Source: Aculops lycopersici
Taxonomy: Eukaryota; Arthropoda; Arachnida; Trombidiformes; Eriophyidae
Direction: 5' to 3'
DNA length: 64,000 bases
NCBI GenBank assembly: GCA_015350385.1
Contig: WNKI01000005.1
Span: 572,266 to 636,265 of the forward strand
The notes beneath the pieces are model-generated. The model ran no database searches. It saw only the letters and a list, made by a program, of their open reading frames with translations, and had not been told where the DNA came from. This document shows, piece by piece, positions 28,348-42,500 of the stretch. The position numbers and the translations under genes are program-made. Position 1 is the first letter of the stretch; each line of letters starts with the position of its first letter.

Positions 28348-29394
28348 TTAGCTAAGCTTGGCTAGTATCTCCTCGCCAATACCCAAATAATAAACAGTTT
28401 GTGCGATGCCAAACAAGGGCGCGATGTACATAACTCTACAACCGGCGCCCTTCAAGAAGGCCATTGGCCCTTCGTTTTTGTAAATGTCTAAGAACGCATG
28501 TTTCATTCCGGTATAACGAATCTCATTTGAGCCAACATTTATAAGTTGCAATCTAGTTTTAACAACATCAGCTGGATTCACGACAATGGCCGAGGTGCCG
28601 GCCGCTATGCAACCCGCAACAAAGTTGACCCAAAACACTGAGTTTGTATCCTCCTTTGAGTCCTTGTTGATTGCATCTCCTATCGTCTTCTTTTTAGATG
28701 ATGTAAACGAGTGGCCCAGTGAGCTCAGGTGAGCAAATAATGGAAAGTATATCACAGAGAATGAGACATCACGTACTAATGTCGCCGATATGCCCTTGTA
28801 AAGTCCAGCAATACCCCGTGTTTTGATTAGCTCTGTTGCAACTTTAAATGATGAAGGTTTCTCTTTACCTAGTGTGGCCGTTCTTCCCGCATCTTGGCCT
28901 TGAATTTTAAGTAACTCCATGGGAGTGGTCACGATAATTTGGCACAACCCGGCACCGGCGCCGGCCAACATCTCCCTAGGTAACGTTAGATGCGGTTGAC
29001 CAAGACTGCCAGCAGTTTGGTTTTTGGTTAGCATGTGTCGGAAAAGATCATTTCCAGTGAGTTTTATTGCCTTCTCTGGAGTTATGAGGAGCAAATTGAC
29101 GGCCGATCCTCGATACATGCCAAAGAACCCCTCGCTTTTGATAACTTTGCTCAAACAATCAAGCATGGATTTGTAGAGTTCCTGGCCGATTCGTTGGTTT
29201 TGGAGTCTAGTTTTGGCTAAATCAATTGGAAAAACACTAGCCACTCCAACAATCCCAGCAACCCCGCCATTAATAATCTTGGCCAACAGGGGGAATTGAG
29301 ATTTGTTCGTTTGTTGCACTAATTCTTGTGGAGATTTCGTCATGGTCACTAGACCATCCGAGGGTGGGCCAGCTACAGTGGCTATCTTGCTCAT
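28348..29394 (-). CDS. Mitochondrial glutamate carrier (SLC25A18/A22 type)
   Basis: Inner-membrane H+/glutamate symporter. 348 residues in one exon, with three carrier repeats and their signatures: VFPIDLAKTRLQNQ, TTPMELLKIQGQDAG and VNPADVVKTRLQLI. Features shared with GC1/GC2 carriers are AKIINGGVAGIVGV, GMYRGSAVNLLLITPEKAIKL, NDLFRH, LTLPREMLAGAGAGLCQIIV, LYKGISATLVRDVSFSVIYFP and FLKGAGCRVMYIAPLFGIAQ. The N-terminus is about 35 residues longer than in the vertebrate proteins, and a Lys/Asp-rich loop (SSKKKTIGDAINKDSKEDTN) precedes the third repeat, a normal variable region. Confidence 0.94.
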   Translation of the reverse strand: MSKIATVAGPPSDGLVTMTKSPQELVQQTNKSQFPLLAKIINGGVAGIVGVASVFPIDLAKTRLQNQRIGQELYKSMLDCLSKVIKSEGFFGMYRGSAVNLLLITPEKAIKLTGNDLFRHMLTKNQTAGSLGQPHLTLPREMLAGAGAGLCQIIVTTPMELLKIQGQDAGRTATLGKEKPSSFKVATELIKTRGIAGLYKGISATLVRDVSFSVIYFPLFAHLSSLGHSFTSSKKKTIGDAINKDSKEDTNSVFWVNFVAGCIAAGTSAIVVNPADVVKTRLQLINVGSNEIRYTGMKHAFLDIYKNEGPMAFLKGAGCRVMYIAPLFGIAQTVYYLGIGEEILAKLS

Positions 29395-30295
29395 TGTTAT
29401 ATGGTTATAGTAATATTTGTATCGCTTCTTGTCCTTTTTTAGTATCTATTGCAATATTGAATAACGGTAAGAAAATTTTTATGTTGTAGTGGTTAATGAT
29501 AACAGTAATAATAGTAGTAATAATAAAAAATATATCACAACCACCCCCACTGTAATCGACTCCTAATCCTTTGATACAAGTACAGGTAGTGATAATAATA
29601 AGTTTTAACTCTCACATTCAGGTGAAGTGGGGTGTTGCAAACCCTGAATTGCACCTCATTCTCTGCATGCATTAATGTCAAGTTGGAATAAAACTAGATA
29701 GATGGATACAGAGACTGGCAGCCAGTCTGGCAAGCCAAAAGCAAAGTGCGTGAAGCTACCACTGACAAGCTTTAATTTAGATTCGTTGTCCCCCAGCAAC
29801 AACCACAGCAAAAGCAACAGCAACAACAATATTATGTATTCTCACGTACAGAATGAAAATAACGATGAGTTCAGACGACAAGAGGTGGCAGCAGTGGCAA
29901 GAGAGGCGCTGCCGCCAGCGACAAGCACGAACGGATCCACATGTACAGAATGGTTGTTAGTGGCTGCGGCGCCTCTGCTGTCATTTTCGTGCACTTGAAA
30001 TTTTCCCGCTCAAGGTGATGGTAAGTTTATTTACTTTCGTTGTGTCGTCTCGTAATTGACCTCCGATTTGAGATAGTGCACAGGGATCATGTTACGTAAT
30101 TGAACAACGAGATGACGTTTCGTGAAAGATTTTAGTTAAGATGTAAACAATTAGGCAAAGTGGCACTAGCAACAGTGATAACTAGAGCAACAGCGTGACG
30201 TATTGTGTCTTGGCGCTTTATTACTAACTTCGTTATGAGTTTGTATCACTCTCTTTCGCTGACTGTTTTCCTATTTTTCTTTATCACTTAAACGA
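29395..30295. other. Intergenic region, no convincing gene
   Basis: A plus-strand frame of 98 codons (29702-29998) has a normal ATG but no recognisable domain. Otherwise this is the upstream region of the glutamate carrier and the distal 3' flank of the Ras-like gene. Confidence 0.5.
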
Positions 30296-30460
<165 letters not shown>

Positions 30461-30540
30461 TATTCCTAAAGGTTTGGATCGCAAGAAACAATTGATTTTC
30501 CCATTCTCACGTCACTTAGCGTTTTATTAGTAAAGTTTAG

Positions 30541-33500
30541 TTATCCTTGAACAAATCTAGGTAGGGATTTCCTTCGCTGCTTGCTGAGTAGAGCCTGAGT
30601 AAAGGCCGGCGGTTGGCGAGCTTGAATGAAAACCTGGCGAAAGATTTCGTTGATGTTCCAATCGTAGGCAGCGGAGGCTCTAACAAATCCATTGTTCCAA
30701 TCGATGAGAGTTAGTGCCTCAATTTCATCGCTATTAACTAGATGTCTCTCCTTAGGTAAATCGCATTTGTTGGCCACAATAACAATCGGCGGCCACCTAG
30801 TTCTCCTAATTCGGAGCGCATCCTCGGCCGCCGAAACGGACGACCTCCGCGAGGTTTCCGCCGAGGAGTTAGCTGAGGAGCAAACGGAGGAACTCGACGA
30901 CGAGTGGTATGTCATATTATTATTGCTATTGCTATTACTATTCGCGTGGGCGGCTGTCGTTGAGTTGGTTAGATTAATATTTGTGGCGCCAACTCCACTT
31001 CCGGCTTGAGGTCCAATATTAGTCATCTCGTGATGGGCTTGCTCGCGCTCGTCCAAAATCGACTGGCGCAATTGCTCCAAATCGTCGAAGGATTGGGGAT
31101 CGTCGACGCTGTAGACGAGGACAAAAGCATCGCCACTATTTATTGCCAGCCGTCTCATTGCGGGAAATTGGTACGTTCCTAATGTGTCTCATTGGTTTTT
31201 GTGGTTTTTGCGCGTGGTATTATTTTTTATTGTTTTATTTCGTTTGGTTGAGATAATGTACCAGGAGAGTTGGTTGAATTTAGGTGAGCAGACAAGAGAG
31301 GAGAAAAGTTAGTTGCTTGGAAAATTTATATCTATTACCTTGACCTGAATTGCCATACGCACAACTTGGACAGCCGGCTGTTCAAGTTGAGTCGTAATCT
31401 ATGTTATGTGTTAAGTTTAACCGCACGCCGCAAGTCTCCCTCTTCCTCTCGAAGCTCTACACCACAGAAGCTTTATCTATTTGAGCTAATCCAATTGATT
31501 CCTCGCGGCAGTTCAATTCCTTCCTTCTCTCTCTCTCTCTCTCTCTAATCCTTTTGTTGCCAATTGAGCGACTAAATGAAAAGCAAACATAGACCCACAA
31601 ACGGAAGTTGTGCCACCAGATGCGACAAGTGGTCGCTCAGCTGGTCGACCAGAAATAAGTTGTAATAAACGTGGCCTCATTGCTTATGGGGTCACTGCAA
31701 CCCGCTGGTGGTCGTCGTTGTAGGTGATTGTAGCGACCCAACCGACTAGCAGTAAATTCAATGAAGCTAATTCAATAAACGCCGTGTCGCCCAATTTAGC
31801 CTAGCCCCCGATTTGTCAAGTAATTTCTCCCTCTTCTTGGAGAAAAAGACGATCTAAGAATCTCGGCAGATGGGCACCTAGCGATTTGCTAGTCGCTCTA
31901 ATCACACCTTCGTCTCTCTTTATTTCTTACTCTCCTCGCTTGTTGCTGAAATCAATGAAAGAAAAGATGTGCAGTGACCCACCAATTGAGTTTGGTTTTT
32001 CACAACCGTAAGTCGGACAGTTGGATTGGATTGGGAGTATAACCTAGAAATCGCTACACTGTTCCAAGTCTTTGTTTCCACTGGAAGTGGTGCGTTCTCT
32101 TAGTCCATCGAGTCTGTTACTCTCCACGCAATCAATGACTCGGAGTTAAGTAGATGCTTTGCGTTCTTTTTTGATATGTTGTTGCTACAGCGAGTGGTTA
32201 GCTAGCCTTGGGTCACTCGCTAGCGTGGGGTTCATTCGCCATCAATCACTGGAGAAGGTCTTGGCGTCAGATGCACGCAGTTGGCCCGGTAGAATCTGGT
32301 TGCCGCTAATCGAGTCACTCACAGTTGCCACACACACACACACACACACCGTTTCTTTTGCGAGTATCGCGCTTGGCAATTACACCTGCCCCTCTTGCAA
32401 GCTAGCACAAGCCTTAAGCCTTCGGCAAGGCGAGTTAAACGCTCAGAACGGAAGAGGGAGAGAGGTGCGTGGGTTGTTGCCGCATCGTGGTGGTTTGTGC
32501 CAGTTGTCGTTGATGCTCTCGTTTCCCCCTTGCAGTGCAGTCGACTAAACTCAATCCGACTTGCAGGTGGCCGCTCGCTGGCTTACCACTGAAAAGCCAG
32601 CTAGATTGTAGGTTTAGCTCGCTCACTGCGCAATAACATTGGCAACAGCATCGGCACAGGCGCCGAAAACAACTCGGTGGCCGCAAAAGAGCAAAGTTCA
32701 CCGGAGTGAAAATGAGGCGTACAAAGGTCAACTTGAAGGCAGCGGCCACTTGAAACGGTAGCGGAGCGCAACTTCCGCTTCTTTGGCACGTAGACGAGGC
32801 CAATGAGGTTTGCTGGTAAGCCAGTTGCGAGCTCCAGGCTGGCGACAACCAACAAACTTGGCATTGGCGAGTGGAGGTTCGAATGCCAAACATGGTGTAT
32901 GCGGTGGGAGGCCAAACGGTGTAAATAGACCGCAGGGCATCGAGGTTGCTTGCTTATAATCTGCATATGAGAGTAGCTATAACTTTGCTTTACTTGGAAC
33001 CAATAAGCTCTCTCCCTCCTTTTTGTTCGCTTTGCTTAACTCAACTGAACTAGACTCCTCCGAATATCACTCACCAACTAAACTAGAAAAGAGGCGAGCA
33101 AAAATCGAGTCTTGAATTCAAATTCCGGCCTGAGGAGCTGAGGCGCAGAGGATTCAAGTCGCCAGGTGGTCGCAGGGACGACCGCACTTGTCACCACGAG
33201 CGCTCATTGTTACTGCACACTTCTTAGCCTGCTTTTGCATGTCGGTCTGAGATTAACTATAAACCCGAGCGACAGATGGAACTTGGTGGTTTTTTTTTCG
33301 AGAAATTTCCGACCAACTTGACAAGATTGATGCAATCAATCACGAGACTCCCTGGCTTGGTGTGGTTTAGAGCCACAACGATAGCGAGACCTAAAGTTTA
33401 TCGTTGCAAAAAACTTGATGCCTCTAGTGCTCTAGTGTTAGGGGAAGACCGCATGTTTTTAGCCAGTAGCTAGATTGGGCAAAACCAGATTCAAGCTGCC

Positions 33501-36500
33501 GCCGGAAGAAACGAAGGGTTCGCCAAGAGCACGTGATCAGATGGCCACTTCCGGCCATCTGGACAGAATCCAAGATAGATCGATTCTATGGCACTTTGCT
33601 CTACTCTCGCAGTTGGCTCATTCTAAGGGTTGGATCAAAGAAGAGGGAAAGGTGAGGTCTAGCCATTGGAAACTGGAGCAAATTGCAACTTGCTCCAGTT
33701 TCTCGTGGCTCGCTGTTTTGGATCAATGAGCTGAGCAGTGGATTCACTGCTTCAGAATCCAATTGGCTGAGAGCTGACCGCCATATCAAACCAATGGAAC
33801 CGCCAACTACACCGATAGCTTCAAGTAGTTTCCTGCGGGTCACCTGAAGCGTTAGTGGCACTTTACCTCCTCGATTGTCTCCTTCTTTTTGAAGGTCCCT
33901 TGCTGAAAGAAAACGAGAGAAGGTAGAGAATGTAACCTCCGAGTGGCCACAAAATTAGCGACCAGTGAACCCACATAGATTTGCGGGCGGACCGACAGCA
34001 GTGTTGAACGAGTGAACCAAGTCGTCAGGTGCCCGCAATCGTTTGCTTGCTTGCTGAGAAACCAAAACCAAGCCGACAACAAATCGGCGTCCGTGAGAGC
34101 CGACTTCACCGCAGCGAGTCCAAAGTGTGTGCAAATCCCAATGGACCGCCGGTGCAGTTATCTATTCAATTCTACCCTTCACCACTCTCTTTCGTTCAGA
34201 TCTGTAACGTTTCATTCCCTTCGGTTGGTCAAGAGGAACCGGAAGCTAAGCAGGTTTTTTACTATTCCATCGACCAGATTGAGATTTAGCAGCAAAAAGG
34301 GAGGGACAGAGAGGGAGAGAGAGACTTCGAGGCAAAAGTCGCATTGTCTTTTGTGTCTAAATGACGCCCATCGTCACTAACTCCACTAAAATCGCTTAGG
34401 CGGAGAGTCTCTCTCGAAACCGTAAGCCAGAGGCCGACTCGGCTCGTGGTGTTAGTGCTCGTGGTGGTGGCAGGTTTTCCCCCGTGTGGCGCCTTGGGGC
34501 TTCCAAGGGAAAAAGTTGACGTCACCAGCGACCGACCGGCCACTTGCTAGTGCTCCCCACTCACTGGGCGCAGTCGGAAAATTTGCACTTTTCGGGCGGC
34601 ACTTTCCAGTTGGTCTTCGTGGCAAGCAAACTAACTCGATTTGCACAAGTAGGCCCGTTGGCTTGCCGCCGGCGCCGAACGGAATCACTGGCCTGTTGGT
34701 CTGGCTCGGGAAAAGTCGGCGCGCTTGGCGCTGGCAAGCCAGCTAGCCATTGGGCAAGTTCGTCGACATTTGCATCTTGTTTGCTCACCGAGAAGTCGGG
34801 CGAGTTTGTCTGGTGAACAAAGTTTCAAAAGTAGAGTCACACTATGTGTTTGGGTCATCATAAAGTTTACTTCACCCACTCGGCACAACCATTTCGTCTG
34901 CTTTTGCTTTCGCATGTAAGTGCAATTATTCATTCCGCAAGCGACACGACGAACCCTTGTAATTCGACCGGATCCCTAAAAGAGCGGGTTGAGAGAAACA
35001 ACACAAGGGCGCCATATGATCGTATTCGTGGCGGCGGTCACCGGAAGTGGCGAGTGCATTCTCGTTGTTTTTCAATCGGCAACAAACATTCCCATCCTAT
35101 TTTCAGTAACCCCAAAGGCAAAACTTGCTTTTAAACTTGCTCCCCTCTCCCGCCCATAAGTGGCAGTCGAATAAATTGGCCGCCTGCAGTCACGACGACG
35201 ACGGCGGCTAGTGTAAACTCATTGCCATCAGCAAATTCAACCAGCGCAGCAGCTATCCCAAAGTTTGCAGATAAAATTAGACCCTTGACTTCCGGCACTT
35301 GAGAAAAGATGAGATGCCATCGAGTTTATGTGAGTTGGTTGAGTGGAAGGGAGAGAAAGCGAAAGAAGTCCCTCTCTTCTCCTTAACGGCCCATTTCTCT
35401 CCTGGGACCTGAGCTTTGAGAGTGATGGGCTTCACGAAAAGTCGCTTGGCGTCGGCGAGGTCCCATGAGCACCGAGTGTTTGGCAAGCCACACGCCTACA
35501 CAGGCCAGCAAGGCAGATATAACGACGCTTCCCCCTGGTGATGTTTCACTTGGCGCCCAAAATATTCTAATTTTTCTCCCATTTCAGGAGAGTGAGAAAA
35601 CTCAACTTGGTGGCGCGTTAAAATAAAAATGATCAAATCTATGAGACAAGAGCCGCTACTTTTTTGAGCAACATAGAATTTTGCAACGTTATATGCGCAG
35701 ACCAACCGGAAGCTCGAGGGTTGTGTGTGCAAATAATTTACATCCAACAAACAACTAATGTTGAAGCTAGCCTTTTCCCTTCTAGCTCCAAGTCGTCGTC
35801 GTGATCGGTGTTGGCGGCAACGTTGTCATTCAAGCATGAGGAGTTTGCCTGACATTTCAAGCTCACTGATTTCAGCGGGTGAGCTGTTTGTTGTTGTTCT
35901 TCTTCTTACGTTCTATGTTCACTGTCTAGATATTACAAAGCAAAAACAGAAAAGAACAGAACAGAAATCGAGGATTTGGTCATTCGTTTTCGCGAGAAAG
36001 GAAAGTTGAGGATTTAACTGGGATCTCGATTCAAGGCGACAAGTTTCTTCCACTTCTTCTTCTTCCTCTTCAGGTAAAAAAGACACGTACTTGGTGTAGA
36101 TGGTAACCTGAGCTCCCTTGCAGGTGAGCGGCTAATTGGCAGGCGCCAGTTACAACTCAAATTCAACTCCGGAAGCAGAACTTCGCTTTCGTTTCGTCTC
36201 CTCTCGCCTCCTTTGGTCCACTGCTAATGTGTGTACGTGTGCCACTTGGCATTGAAAAGTGGGATCAGCAAAGTGCGGCGCCAACAGCCTCTCGGTCCAT
36301 TGTATTTGATTGCGAGGAAATAGAGCTGTAACTCGGTAGGCTCGCTTGAAAAGCGTTGCAGAGAGTGCAATTGACGCTCCAACTGGCCTAAAAGAAAGTC
36401 GGCCGTATTCTTGCTTCGGATTGGCTAGCATCTCACATCTACTGAGCTTTGTTGTTGTTGCCGTTGCTATCACTCGCGTTGCTTCTCATTTTACCCGGTG

Positions 36501-39500
36501 GTTTATTTTCACCGCACGCGACTTGCCGCTCTTCCCATTTGCTGGCTTAGTTTCAATGGCTTTGCCATTGAGACACCAGCCGGTCAGCCGACCGGAAGGT
36601 CTCGGCCCCTAAGTGCTGTGGCTGTAGCAGCAGCAGTGACGGCGGTCCAACTCACACCTTGCGCCTCGGCAAACCCGCAAAGCCGCGTGCAATCGGGTCA
36701 AGGTAAGCGATGTTTGAGCTCACAGTTTGGGCCGACGAGGTGCTTGGACTCAACGATGAAATTGAAAGCTAAAAGCTCCACTGCACGACAAGTTGGTAAG
36801 TTTACGTTTTCAGTTTCAGGTTCGGTTTCCAAGAGGCCAACTAGCCAGTTTGAAAGGCTAACCAGCGAGACTCTTGGCGCATCAAGGTTCCCAGGTGAGA
36901 CGGATTACCTGCGCCTGAGTGAGCGACTGGATGATCAAACACCACCACCGCAAACGTCGCCGGGAGCTTGTAGCAAGACACGGGTGGTGGGTGCCGCTAC
37001 CCGAGCTCGTTTTCTTGTGCTCTGGCCCACAAACTCAAGGGCACGGCCATTAAAGGACTGAGGACTCAGCTGGGTCAGGAGGCGCCGGCGAGTACACTAC
37101 CAGCTGGCACAACGGAGCTGTGAGTCCAATATCCTGTTGTTGTTGTTGTTATTACGTAACCCATTGTGGTTGTTGTAGTTGTTTTCGATGCTACTACACA
37201 GAGCAACCGAGTCTCACTTATCATCGTTGCGTGGCTAGGAAACTGAAGAATCGCCACCGGCGCTTATGATCGAGTGCAACCACGACGACCGCCGCCCTGG
37301 CCTCTGGTAGTCCAGTTCCAGTTGAAATGAGTTGAGTAATTTCCCAGAATCCGACCCTAATGTTATAATAAAACACTAGTCGCTCATACTATACTCTGCT
37401 CTGCTCTCTTGAGACCCGAGAAGCTCGATGAGGTGATAATGAAAGCCGCAACCACCGACTAGCTCCATGGATGAGCCGAATGGAATAGAGGGGCAAATTG
37501 TTTGCTGTCTCGAGCTTGCGGCTGCCGAAATGCATCCAGACCATCGATTTGCTCTCACCCTTTCGCTAGAATAGACTCAACCAGACCGAAGACCAGTGAA
37601 TTGATGAGTGGCTCCCAAGTGAACAGAGCACAGCACAGCATAGCACTATCCATAGGAACAAGGCCAAGGTGAGGTCTCATCAACACTGCGCAAGCCCCAG
37701 CCGAGGAGCTGGTGTTGCGTAATGTCGTGTTTGATGTGGTGTTGGTAGCTTGCCAGCTAGCTAGCTGGCTGGCAAGCTCGCAGGTGATTACGGGCCTCTC
37801 AATAACAACACCAGTAGCAACAACAGCTCCTTTCTCGCTGCGTGTCTCGCTTCCGCTGAACCTCGGCGCTCCTCTATGGATGCGCGACCGCGAAAATAAA
37901 TTCTTCAAAGAAAGGAAGGAAGGAAGAGAGAGGGAGGCTAAAATTTTTCATAGTCTCGGCGAGGCGATAAAATGGCGCATAGAGCAGCATAAATTGAAGG
38001 CCAGAGAGGAGTCTTTGTGCGCTAAGCTCGGGAGGCGCATAAAACCCAAAAAGCGGGAGCTGCTGCTATTTTATACGGCTTCTCATTGTTGACTGGTGCG
38101 ACTTCTGTTTATGTCGTGGCGCTTGCATTGTTGGCACATTACATTACGTAACATAACTTAACGGATCGTAATGTAACCTAACCTAACACAACTTTGGCCT
38201 TTATGTGGGGCATGTAGCATAGCGCACCGCTCGATCCACCGCCACTGGCATTGAATTTGCGGCTGGCCGTCGGTGGTTGCGGCGATTTTGTCTAGAACTT
38301 TCACAAAACCGACCAGCGAGTCAATCGACTTGCCGACCTTGATATTGAACAGTGGAAGCGCCAAGGTCAGTTGTTGCCTAAACTCTGGCCACCGAACTGA
38401 AGGGCGGCAGTCAAATGGCCGCAAGCTATTGACATATTGATACTCGTCGTCATCGTCGTCGTTTGGCCTCTGCGTGCGGCTTCTCAAATTTCCATGGAAT
38501 TTGCACAGAAGCCAGTGCAAAGTTGATTGATGATTTTGGGTCAGGGAGTTTGGCCGCCAGACTCTTCCAACCTAACTCTAATTTTATCTAGAGCCATACG
38601 CGTGCAAAGTATCGTGCCGCCAGTGGCATCCACTTTCTAGAGTCTAGGCACACAGATTGCCAACGGCAATCCGATCACTTTGCTTTCTCCTCCTCTCCCG
38701 CTGTCTCCATTGCCCATCATTAGCTTAGTATTTAGCCACTTTCCCCCGTTCACTCTAATGCGAAGCCAATCGAGGCGCTCGAGAATCGACTGGCGACACT
38801 GCGAGTAGATGGTCGTCGGCAAAGCCGAAGCCTGAGCTAAAACTAGCCGCCGCCGAGGCGACGAGTTAATTGAGGTCCAAATCACGTAGTTGACGCTTGG
38901 GTTTGGAGCACAAATATTGAAGAAATTGGAGAAATTGGCCTTTGGGTTTGAGATTTTTGCCGGGATTTAACACTCGACTGTGACCCACAAACTTTGGCGC
39001 GCGATTTTATCAACCACCAGCGGCGGGCAGCAACGACAAGCTAAAAAAATCGTGCGCCGCACTGTGAACCGGCGGATTCTAGCGGAAGTGTCCCCTCTAG
39101 AGGGATTGCAGGGCGCCCGGCGAGAGTTTCCAGCTAGCTAAACCTGAAACTAGAGCGAGTACTTTATCTCGAGCGCGCATCTAGCATTAGAAGCGTAAAA
39201 CGCTCGCTTAACTCAATTTCGCGCAACCAAACCAATTCCCGCCCTTGAATTTGAGTTACAACTTGGCAAAGTTTTCATTTCACTGTTAGATTTTAAACTC
39301 TAGTTCAAGCCATCGACCTGGAAACTTGAACTGAGAGTCTTCAGCTGAGATATGAGCAGCGCAGGTGGTCGGCGAAATTAAATTAGTGCCTCTATGCGCT
39401 CATTGTTATTGTTAGGCACTTTTCCTTCCTTTGGCTCCAAGGCTTGGAGTTTGGTTGAAACTTTGAACCTTTTCTGAAAGTATCCCAAGTTCAAGCGTGC

Positions 39501-42500
39501 ATTCCAAACTCTGCGACGAAGCGATACAGCCAGAGACAACAACCGCACGAGTACATGGCCGCGATTTTTGGGTGTGACGCAAAGACGTGGCTTCTTTGCC
39601 GTCGGCTCACATCTAGAGTCACAAGCGGCGGCAGCTGTAACTACAACGCGGACCCAAGAGAAACCGCAAACTAAATCATCAATCATCCGTCTGGTTGGCC
39701 CGCTCGTTGCCGTTGCCGCAGCAAATGCTACTACTGCTCTCGCTAACTTGGCTAAAAACGAGAACAACAACAACAACAGCGACAAACTCAATGCAACATT
39801 CGATTGCGTAGACCGGCGAAGATTTTGGCAAGCTAGTTGGGACCAAACTTTGGCCTCTTGCTAGCTTGCCACTCGCTGCAGCTAACTCCAAGCGACAAGT
39901 GAGGGCGCTGATAAGAGAATTCCATCTCCTCGATCAGCTAGCTAGCTAGCTTGCCAGGTCACCAAAGAGTTAAGCTCGTCCCGCTAGCTTGAAGCTCCAA
40001 TCTTCAAGTTGCTTATTCATCTACGAGTTATAAATAGCTACTCGGGAGAGTGCGACAACCTCAGCTAGCTGCCCGTTGTAAGATACTTGAGATGTCAGTC
40101 TTCTGTTCCACTTAAACCAAACTAAAGCCAGACACTCGCTCACTAAGCTACGCTGTCGGCGTTAGCGACCAAGTCGTGCCAGTGGTTGTCCTTTTGAGAG
40201 TTGTCATCGAGTTTACCTGTCCATTGAGGCATAGCCTTTGGCGTCACGTGCCATTGTAGCGGAAACGTTGAAAAGGCGCATTAGCTCTACAGAAAAGTCT
40301 CGCAAATCTCCTAAGACAATTCAGTTGTTGCCAGCCAAAGTTAAAGCCCCTTCCAATCACAGTTTGTAGATAGAGCCACGCCCACGCTTTCAGAGACAAA
40401 ACAGGAGGGGGCAAGGGGAATTTGTATGTGAAGTGGGTTTGCCTTCTCATTTCATTTCGTCTCACGCTCGTTCCCTCGCAGAGAATCTGCATTCACGCCA
40501 AACACAACCGGGTGTTGTTTCTATAAAAGAGAAAGAGGAAGAGAGTACTCACCGGAGGTGTCCGTTATGCTGATGTTAATTAGACTCTTCTTGTAGGGAA
40601 ACTCTACAAAGTAGGTGTCCTCCACTGTGGCCTCGTGGCGTTCGCTAAATGAATCGTACAGGAAGCGCCTGATTATGGCAGTCTTACCCGAGCCACTCGT
40701 TCCCATAACCACCACCTTGAATCCCGATTCCGGAATCAACGGATCGTACTGCTGACAGTTTTCGTCCGTGGCTTGATTGTGGTGACCACTAGTGCTGCCG
40801 TTCCCTAGTAAACTCGACATCGACGACAGGTGGCTACCAATGGAACTCGAGCCAATGGAGGATCTATGGCGCCGGTTGCCCTTTAGTTTGTGGCTGAGGT
40901 TGTTGTTCAATCTGCAGCCATTGAGGTGAGGCAGCAGCGAGCTGCGTGCCTGCGCTAATCGATTGACGAACTGACTTCCGGTTGTCTGGTGCGCGTGACT
41001 GTGGCTATGGCTGTTGTGATGCGAGCCGGACATAGAAGTTACGCAGTTGTTACTTCCGCTCGCGTGCGATGAAATCAGGTTGATCAACGAGTGTCGCTTG
41101 GTTGTCGGTTTGCAGCTTACAGGTGGCTGGTGTAGGTGGTCTTGTAGTGTTGGCCGCCTCGAGCTGTTAACTGACTGCTGCTGCTGCTGTTGTTGTTGCT
41201 GTTTTTGTTGGTGTTGCGGGTGGAATCCTCGCAACATCCGGTCCAATGGGTTACTTCCAACGCGAGCTCGCGAGTGCTTGTAGTTTGGCTCAACAGCTTG
41301 GGGGATGGAATTCAACGAGGCCTTTGAGGTTGAAGTTAGGGCATTGAAATTTGAATCATAACCACCTGTCGATCCACCAGCGGCTGCTCCTGTTGTTGCT
41401 GTAGGGCCACTCGAGTTTGTGGGAAACAAGCGGCGCCCTAGACTTGCATTCTCAGCGGCTAGCTTTATCAATTGCGCTTGCTCGCTGCAACACGGACCGC
41501 CACACCCACCCGACTCGTTGGTGGGCGTGCTGAGTGCCGACGGCGAAGAGGCCGAGGTGGGTAGGAGTCGCTGCTGAGACAGTTGTTGTTGCTGTTGCTT
41601 TGGATTCTTGCGCGATGGTTGCAAGTGACTGGCGTCCAGGTATATGCTTTGCATTAGATCGTAGTCGTCGTCGTCGAGTCGATTCTCGCGATTAGTTACT
41701 CGCAGTCGGATATTTTCATCGTCGTCACTGCCCGTCGAAGAGGAACTTGCTGTTGATTGGTAGTCGCCGTTCGATCGGCGCCGCTGTCTCTGCTTGCTAA
41801 CCTCCAGCGGGAACATGTAAGTCGAATGGCGTCGCGTTTGATTTATATTTAAAGAGTCACAATCACTTATTTGCTGACCAGTGCCACATGATGCAGAGTT
41901 TACTCCACCTTGACCTCTAGTTACACTAACCGCCGGCTCGCTCGTCCTCTTTCTTTGTTGCTGCCTCTCCTTGGACCGATTTCGGCCAACAATCGACGAA
42001 TCGGCAAGACCAACCACCGACCGGAGGGCCTGCGCCGCAAGCCGATAAGGCGACAGGCTCGCTCGCCGACTTCCGATCTGTTGCTGACTTGACTCTAATC
42101 CAAGGTGCTGTTGCTGCAGCTGTGGTCGCTGTCCACTTCCGGATGTTTGAGCGTCGTCGCAATTCAAGTTCGCGTTGGCATCCGCGGGCGTCGGCGTTAT
42201 TTGCTCGCTCGCATTACCACAGCCGTCGCTACCAGAGCCAGCAACCACCTGGCCATAGTTGAAGCTACCACCAAGACCACTGGCTCCGCCGCCGCCGCTC
42301 GACGACGATGACGACGAGCAACTCGGCGAGGCCAACTGCTGGCACTTGCTAATCAGTGCCGACATGTCAAAAGCGGACCCTCGTCGCTGGTGCGTCGCTC
42401 CGCCCTCTCTTCGATGGTGGTGGTCGGTGCAGTCACCGGAAGTGACGGTAACGCGGACACTTGACTTGCGCTGCTCCTGCTGTCGCTTGCCCAAATCCCA

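Noticed and set aside
29702..29998. 98-codon ORF, plus strand
   Set aside because: No domain, no supporting splice or polyadenylation context; length not beyond chance.
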